Positions 58,441-64,000 of a DNA stretch of 64,000 nucleotides are shown in pieces; within the stretch, counting starts at the first letter, position 1; every line of letters begins with the position of its first letter. Below the pieces are notes generated by a model that saw only the letters and a program-made list of their open reading frames with translations, had not been told where the DNA came from and ran no database searches. Position numbers and translations under genes: made by a program. The DNA is from Ignavibacteria bacterium (GTDB taxonomy: Bacteria; Bacteroidota; Ignavibacteria; Kapaibacteriales; Kapaibacteriaceae), in assembly GCA_013204605.1 (NCBI GenBank), contig JABMNI010000041.1, forward strand, positions 1 through 64,000. Reading direction: 5' to 3'.

Positions 58441-58751
58441 TGAAACCCGATAAAATTCTTGAAGAGTTATACGCGTTGGCAAAGAGCCTTGGATATAGTG
58501 TTCATCGCGAGCCGGGAGCCTTTAAGGGTGGGGCATGCATTGTGCGCGAACAGAAACACATCATCATAAATAAGTCGATGCCGCTCGAAGCATCGTCAGT
58601 TATACTTGCACGCGCGCTGTGCCAACTCGACGTTGAAGGAATGTTCATCAAGCCCGCCGTGCGCGAGATAATTGATCGCGAAAGAAAATGGGCATTGTTG
58701 AACCCAGACGTTATGTTCGAACTCGATGGCGCCAAAGAGGTTCAAGAATGA
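58440..58751 (+). CDS. Hypothetical protein, ATGA-overlapped with era
   Basis: MKPDKILEELYALAKSLGYSVHREPGAFKGGACIVREQKHIIINKSM. Confidence 0.75.
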   Translation: MKPDKILEELYALAKSLGYSVHREPGAFKGGACIVREQKHIIINKSMPLEASSVILARALCQLDVEGMFIKPAVREIIDRERKWALLNPDVMFELDGAKEVQE

Positions 58752-59821
58752 CATCCGAATTAAATTCAGAGTCGACGGGAACGCCCGAAACACAAGGCAC
58801 AGAAGAAAAGTCAAAAAGGAAGAGTGCATCAGTTGAGCCTGATAAGAAAAGTGCATCTGTAATATCTGATAAGAAAAGTGCAATTGGAATGAGTGAATCG
58901 AACGAGGCGGTTAGCGCGTCTGGCATGGCGGTGTTCAAATGTGGTCAGGTGGCAATTGTTGGACGCCCTAACGTTGGCAAATCCACGCTGATGAATACCA
59001 TTCTCGGTGCTCACTTAAGCATTGTTACGCCAAAGCCGCAGACCACGCGCAAGCGCGTGTTGGGAATTCATTCGGCGAATGACACGCAGATGATTTTTAT
59101 TGATACACCAGGAATTTTGAAACCGCGGTATAGAATGCAGCGGACCATGATGGAATATGTTCATCAAACGCTTCAGGAATCCGACGTGGTGTGTGTGATT
59201 ATCGATGCGGTGCGAGGTTTGGAAAATAAAAGTTTCATCGATCCAATGATCGACGAAGTGTTGGTTGGAGTAACAACGCCAATAATCTTGGTGATCAATA
59301 AAATGGACGCTATAAGTGTGCCCAGCTTGATCCCGCCGCTCATCGAAGAAATGCGCGTTCGAGGTGCCTTTGCGAAGGCCGTGGCTGTGAGTGCACTTGA
59401 GAATAAAGAAGTAGACGCACTGCTTGAAATTCTTTCTGGCTACATGCCGGAAAGCCCCTTTCTATATGATGCTGACCAATTGAGTTCCCTGCCTGAGAGA
59501 TTTTTTGTTGCTGAACTTGTGCGCGAAGTAATTTTCGAACGCTTTAAAGATGAAATCCCCTACTCCACCGATGTAACGGTAATTGAGTTTAAAGAACGCG
59601 AACGAGGCAAGTGGCTAATTGCGGCCGATATCTACGTGGAGCGTGACACGCAGAAGGCCATCATAATTGGCAGTGGAGCTAGCGCGTTGAAGGATGTTGG
59701 AATGGCCGCACGGCAGCGCATAGAAGCACACCTTGGTGCACAAGTATACCTTGAGCTGTTCGTTAAGGTGCGAGCCGACTGGCGGAACGATCCTGCGCAG
59801 CTGATGAACCTCGGCTATTAA
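58748..59821 (+). CDS. era: GTPase Era with repeat-containing N-terminal extension
   Basis: VAIVGRPNVGKSTLMNTILGAHLSIVTPKPQTTRKRVLGI; N-terminal KKSASV/KKSAIG repeats. Confidence 0.95.
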   Translation: MTSELNSESTGTPETQGTEEKSKRKSASVEPDKKSASVISDKKSAIGMSESNEAVSASGMAVFKCGQVAIVGRPNVGKSTLMNTILGAHLSIVTPKPQTTRKRVLGIHSANDTQMIFIDTPGILKPRYRMQRTMMEYVHQTLQESDVVCVIIDAVRGLENKSFIDPMIDEVLVGVTTPIILVINKMDAISVPSLIPPLIEEMRVRGAFAKAVAVSALENKEVDALLEILSGYMPESPFLYDADQLSSLPERFFVAELVREVIFERFKDEIPYSTDVTVIEFKERERGKWLIAADIYVERDTQKAIIIGSGASALKDVGMAARQRIEAHLGAQVYLELFVKVRADWRNDPAQLMNLGY

Positions 59822-59950
59822 GAGAATGTGCAAATGTGTAAATGTGAGAATGCCAATTGGATTATGTGAAAATCTGGAAATGCGATGCGTTCCTATCTTC
59901 GAGTAGGATGCGTTCCTATCTTCGAGTAGGAGCGACGCATGCGTCGCCCG
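59822..59950. repeat. Intergenic octamer array + duplicated cctatcttcgagtagga + palindrome
   Basis: tcctatcttcgagtaggatgcgttcctatcttcgagtaggagcgacgcatgcgtcgccc. Confidence 0.88.
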
Positions 59951-60106
59951 CGTATTGAACGCCCCATGCGTCGCCCTTCCTCCCCGCATCCTCGCGTATC
60001 GAACCTGTCGCCGGTGAGACCAGATACCGGCTGTTTCGCCCCCAATTCGTAATTCGTAATTCCTAATTGATCATTGGCTGGCTTAGAAACCTTATTTTCG
60101 TAGTCT

Positions 60107-60895
60107 ATGCCTTTTAAACTCATGCCGATGTCCCGTTTTGTGCTGCTTCGTTTAGTAGTGCTTCGTATTGCGCCGCTGTTTGCCGTTGCTTTTCTTGTTG
60201 CGTGTGGCACTTCGGAGAAAAGTCAGCAACAGCAAACCGTCGAGGAAGTATACACGTCGGCTATGGCCAACTATAACGATGGCGACTGGAACGCGGCGAT
60301 TTCGCAGTTCGACATTATAAAACTGCAGTACCCGGCAAGTCAGTTTGCCGATGATGCGCAGTATATGTTGGCAGAAATTAATTTCAAACGAAGTGAATAC
60401 ATTATTGCCGCATTTAATTACAGTATGGTGCGCCGCTCGTATCCAACTAGCGATTTAGCAAAGCCGGCCATGTATAAAGCGGCCCTGTGTTACAACGAAA
60501 TAGCCGGTCCGCCGGATCGCGATCAAGAATACACACGCAAGGCAATCCAAGCATTTTCGGAGTTTCAGAGTGTGTATCCGGTAGATAGTTTGGCATTGGA
60601 ATGCGTGGTTCATATCCACGAATTGCGCTCGCGTCTCGCGGAACGCTACATGATTGTAGCCGAGCATTACGTTACAACACGTTCGTTGAAGTCGGCACTC
60701 ATCTATTACGACGCTGTAATGGATGAATACCCTGATTCGAAGTGGTACGAAATGGCCGTGGTAGAAAAAGTTCGAACGCAGTTAGCAATGAAAAAAATTG
60801 AGGAAGCTCGCGCGACTGTGACGGTGTACAGAAGAACAGTGAAGGACCCAAAACTTGCATCTCAAATGGATGCACTCGAGAAAGAAATACCATGA
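60107..60895 (+). CDS. bamD: Outer membrane assembly lipoprotein BamD
   Basis: Lipobox LVACGT; TPR-like YNDGDWNAAISQFDIIKLQYPASQFADDAQYMLAE. Confidence 0.9.
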   Translation: MPFKLMPMSRFVLLRLVVLRIAPLFAVAFLVACGTSEKSQQQQTVEEVYTSAMANYNDGDWNAAISQFDIIKLQYPASQFADDAQYMLAEINFKRSEYIIAAFNYSMVRRSYPTSDLAKPAMYKAALCYNEIAGPPDRDQEYTRKAIQAFSEFQSVYPVDSLALECVVHIHELRSRLAERYMIVAEHYVTTRSLKSALIYYDAVMDEYPDSKWYEMAVVEKVRTQLAMKKIEEARATVTVYRRTVKDPKLASQMDALEKEIP

Positions 60896-61374
60896 TGAAG
60901 CCCCCTGCAGAATCGACTGTTATAATGACGGAGTTAGTGCTGCCGAATGATACAAATCAGTTGGGCAACTTATTGGGAGGACGCTTGATGCACTGGATTG
61001 ACATTGCGGCGGCTCTAAGTGCGCAGCGGCACGCCAGCAAGGTTTGTGTTACGGCATCGGTAGATGAAATTAGTTTCAACGAACCAATCAGACTGGGTCA
61101 TGTAGTTCACATTAGGTCTGTGGTAACCCGCTCATTTCGCACATCGATGGAGGTGTTGGTGGAAGTTGAACGTGAGGATCCATTGCACGGATCACGCGCC
61201 CACACTTCAACCGCCTACTTGACCTTTGTGGCAATCGATCAGTACGGCCGACCGCTTCCGGCAAATGGAGTGGACCCTCAAACCGAAGATGAAAAAAGAC
61301 GCTTTGAAGAAGCTTCCATTCGTCGAGAAGCACGATTGCGTGAACGCGAAGCAATTTCTGAGCGGAGGAAATGA
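60892..61374 (+). CDS. Acyl-CoA thioesterase (hot-dog fold)
   Basis: NDTNQLGNLLGGRLMHWIDIAAALSAQRHA. Confidence 0.9.
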   Translation: MMKPPAESTVIMTELVLPNDTNQLGNLLGGRLMHWIDIAAALSAQRHASKVCVTASVDEISFNEPIRLGHVVHIRSVVTRSFRTSMEVLVEVEREDPLHGSRAHTSTAYLTFVAIDQYGRPLPANGVDPQTEDEKRRFEEASIRREARLREREAISERRK

Positions 61375-61379
61375 ATTCT

Positions 61380-62692
61380 TGAAAGGGGCTAAACCAGGAT
61401 TCATTTTTTCAATGTTGTGTGTGTGTGTAGTTTTCATTGTTACACCTCAGATTTCAAGTAGCACCGACGTAGCGTTGCGCTTCATTCGGAGCTATGGTGC
61501 AAACAATGAATTGTTGCCACCCATTGTTTCTCTGGGTGGAGCCTCGGAAGATGTTCAAGGCTACGTTTCGGAGTTTGCAACAGTAGAATTTGATTTACGA
61601 AGCAACAATTATCCAAACGTATACGCGCGGTTGATTCATTGTCAGACGGATTGGACGGAGGATCAGAACGCGTTTCTTTCCGATGTAACTAATCGCACAA
61701 CCCTTGTGGACTGGAAGCTTGCGCCATCGCGAAGCACGTATTACACACATCGCGGAAAAATTCAAATTCCAAACGTTCAAATGCAACTTCGCTTTGCCGG
61801 CAATTGGAAGGTGAGAATTTTTGATATGGATGGCGATATCGTATTAGGTGAGGCAAAGATTTTCGTTGTGAAAGAAATGGCATCTGTGAACGTAAATTTT
61901 ATGACTGATTTTTACGAGCCAAAGGCAAAGGTTTCTACCATTGCACTAACGCTGGAAGCCATTGTTAGATCGGGCCGTGGCACCACGCTAATTGATGGCT
62001 ATCAACACTCAACAGTTTTTTATCGTAATCACAGATGGAACGAACCGTTCATGGTGTCATCGAAATATTCCGAAGAAGATAATCCGCCAAGTACAACAAC
62101 AGGCACGGCAGGAATTCTCAATGCGGGAAAAGTTTTTCGCATTGCGAAAATTCCGGCGGAGAATGAATATCGAGTTCTGGATTTAACCAACCTTGCAATG
62201 TATCCGTTTACGGGTCAGCCGGTGCGAATGCCGCTCTCGGATTTGCGCCGCAATGGAATGTTCATTCAGCGCGCCGATGATGGTGCCATGGTAACAAGTA
62301 CCGTGAGCGGTGTGAATGATGAGTATGTTCCGATAGAATTTCTGCTTAACCCGGACCCCGGAGCCCCCTCCGAAAATGATGTTTTTGTGTCTGGCTCGTT
62401 TAATCAGTGGAAGCCAGATAGGACGTGGATGATGTATTTCGATGAGACACTTAGGTTGTATAGGCTGCGTCAGTGGGTGCGCCGCGGACGCCACAACTAC
62501 ATGTATGCAACGGGCCGCGTGAATGCCGACAACGGATTGGTGGATAATTTGTCGTACGAGGAAATGGAAGGAAATACGGCCAGCGCTGGTATTGGATACC
62601 TTGCTTTTGCCTATTATCGCATTCCTGAATATGGTGGTTACGACGCAATAATTGGCGTGACTGCATCTAACATTTATTTATCGAACAGATGA
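61380..62692 (+). CDS. DUF5103 / T9SS plug-like protein
   Basis: [35 protein letters not shown]; start uncertain (listed ORF begins upstream inside the thioesterase gene). Confidence 0.75.
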
Positions 62693-63723
62693 GAGACCGA
62701 AACAATCCTGAACTAGGCACGGCGAAAAACGACGACGAAGTGGAAGCCTCGTTGCGGCCACCTACGTTTAGTGAGTTTACCGGCCAAGATAAAATTGTAG
62801 AGAACTTAAAAATATTTATTGCTGCTGCGAAGAATCGTGGCGAAGCATTAGATCACGTTTTGTTGACGGGTCCGCCGGGACTTGGCAAAACCACGCTGTC
62901 GCACATTATTGCACGCGAGCTCGACGCACGCATTACAATGACGTCGGGTCCGGTTCTTGAAAAACCAGGCGACCTAGCCGGCCTACTCACCAACCTCGAA
63001 GAAGGCGACATTTTATTCATCGACGAAATTCACAGACTGAGTCCGATAGTTGAAGAATATTTATACTCAGCGATGGAAGATTTCAGATTAGACATCATGA
63101 TCGACTCCGGCCCCGCAGCCCGTTCAGTTCAGCTCACCGTTCCACGTTTCACCCTCATTGGCGCCACAACGCGCCAGGGTTTGCTCACTGCGCCACTGCG
63201 TTCTCGCTTTGGTATCACCAACCGCCTCGACTATTACAACGCCGAAGAATTATGCGGCGTAGTCCAACGCTCGGCAAGATTGTTGGGTGCCGCTATTGAA
63301 TTGCAAGGGGCTATGGAGATCGCGAGAAGATCACGTGGAACACCAAGAATTGCAAACAGATTGTTACGCCGCACTCGCGACTTTGCCGAAGTAAAAGGTG
63401 ATGGCGTAATCACAAAAAAAATTGCCGACGTTTCGTTAACTGCGTTAGACGTGGATGAGTATGGATTGGATGAAATGGACACCCGAATCTGCATGACGAT
63501 AATCGAAAAATTTGGTGGTGGTCCTGTTGGTTTATCAACTATCGCTGTTGCAGTGGGTGAAGAGTCGGGCACAATTGAAGAAGTGTACGAACCATTTTTG
63601 ATTCAGCAAGGTTTTATTCAGCGCACTCCACGAGGGCGCATCACAACGCCTCTTGCCTACCAACATTTTGGCATCCAACGTCCACCAGCTGCCAGCGGAC
63701 TTTTTGAGCAGGAATCATTATGA
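62689..63723 (+). CDS. ruvB: Holliday junction DNA helicase RuvB
   Basis: [60 protein letters not shown]. Confidence 0.98.
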   Translation: MRDRNNPELGTAKNDDEVEASLRPPTFSEFTGQDKIVENLKIFIAAAKNRGEALDHVLLTGPPGLGKTTLSHIIARELDARITMTSGPVLEKPGDLAGLLTNLEEGDILFIDEIHRLSPIVEEYLYSAMEDFRLDIMIDSGPAARSVQLTVPRFTLIGATTRQGLLTAPLRSRFGITNRLDYYNAEELCGVVQRSARLLGAAIELQGAMEIARRSRGTPRIANRLLRRTRDFAEVKGDGVITKKIADVSLTALDVDEYGLDEMDTRICMTIIEKFGGGPVGLSTIAVAVGEESGTIEEVYEPFLIQQGFIQRTPRGRITTPLAYQHFGIQRPPAASGLFEQESL

Positions 63724-64000
63724 GAATTACAGCCGTTAAGCGCAAGTACACCGTTGTAAAAACTTTTGTGTTCATGAATGTTTTATTCGTTTGTGCATTC
63801 GCCGTACTCAGTTCCGCCGCATGTTCCTCTGCGCAAAAAATGGAGGGCACTGAAACGCAAGACTCAAGCACCACAAAGCCCCTTGCCGACACTGCAGATG
63901 CTGTTCAAAAAAACACTGGGACTGATGCCGCACCCAAGAAAAAAAAGTCAGAAACGACTGAGAAGGCGCATAATATTTTAGGTAGGGCTACTCGGTTAGT
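63720..64000 (+). CDS. Lipoprotein-like protein, truncated by window end
   Basis: [39 protein letters not shown] lipobox; runs off the window. Confidence 0.55.
   Translation, partial: MRITAVKRKYTVVKTFVFMNVLFVCAFAVLSSAACSSAQKMEGTETQDSSTTKPLADTADAVQKNTGTDAAPKKKKSETTEKAHNILGRATRL

Larger units (their letters stand above)
331..63885. repeat. Dispersed short motif AGGGG(G)CT (reverse complement AG(C)CCCCT), about 53 copies across the window
   Basis: Hand-located near 331, 510, 3291, 4527, 6669, 6887, 7282, 7628, 9209, 10415, 11223, 11420, 12281, 13402, 13777, 15672, 16045, 16547, 17604, 19671, 25087, 25636, 27117, 27872, 28724, 28862, 29837, 31473, 33032, 35078, 38076, 38270, 39021, 39147, 40892, 41931, 42526, 44175, 44507, 45343, 46226, 51893, 52097, 52260, 54064, 56832, 57756, 59453, 60899, 61382, 62362, 63304, 63878 (coordinates +/- a few nt). 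Confidence 0.85.

Noticed and set aside
331-63885. AGGGG(G)CT interpreted as Shine-Dalgarno-like sites or rare-codon clusters
   Set aside because: Most copies are deep inside genes, on both strands and in different frames, not at fixed distance from starts.

Overview
This 64 kb window reads as a chromosomal segment of a Bacteroidota/Chlorobi-type bacterium (T9SS C-terminal sorting domains, a T9SS plug-like DUF5103 protein, menaquinone-type UbiA, AddB-like nuclease). Housekeeping genes recognised include rpsA, folC, purH, a Lon-like protease, ribE, uvrD/pcrA, trpS, rpe, cysS, hutI, a mannose-1-phosphate guanylyltransferase, asd, murC, two parvulin/SurA-type PPIases, era, bamD and ruvB. They are interspersed with secreted-protein islands, two toxin-antitoxin modules and repeat-rich intergenic DNA. 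The strongest unusual signals, all read by eye, are: (1) three secreted-protein loci whose signal-peptide coding region contains a (CT)n/(GA)n tract. In all three the best start codon is out of frame with the mature protein, which suggests slipped-strand phase variation. Two of the loci share a ~113 bp duplicated promoter/leader that carries a remnant of the uvrD 3' end. (2) About 53 copies of a short G-rich motif, AGGGG(G)CT, on both strands, in sense and antisense orientation to genes and in several reading frames. It is absent from the two phase-variable secreted islands, so it looks like a DNA-level signal (uptake sequence, Chi or similar). (3) A PAS-UbiA prenyltransferase fusion. (4) A receiver/histidine-kinase gene with an in-frame stop, truncated in its ATPase domain and fused to a T9SS sorting domain. 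(5) Three exact 23-bp-spaced repeats upstream of a DUF4143 ATPase, next to an unannotated Abi_2-like remnant. (6) Composite intergenic repeats built of 6/7/8-mer arrays and a perfect 20-bp palindrome. No rRNA, tRNA, CRISPR array or transposase was recognised.
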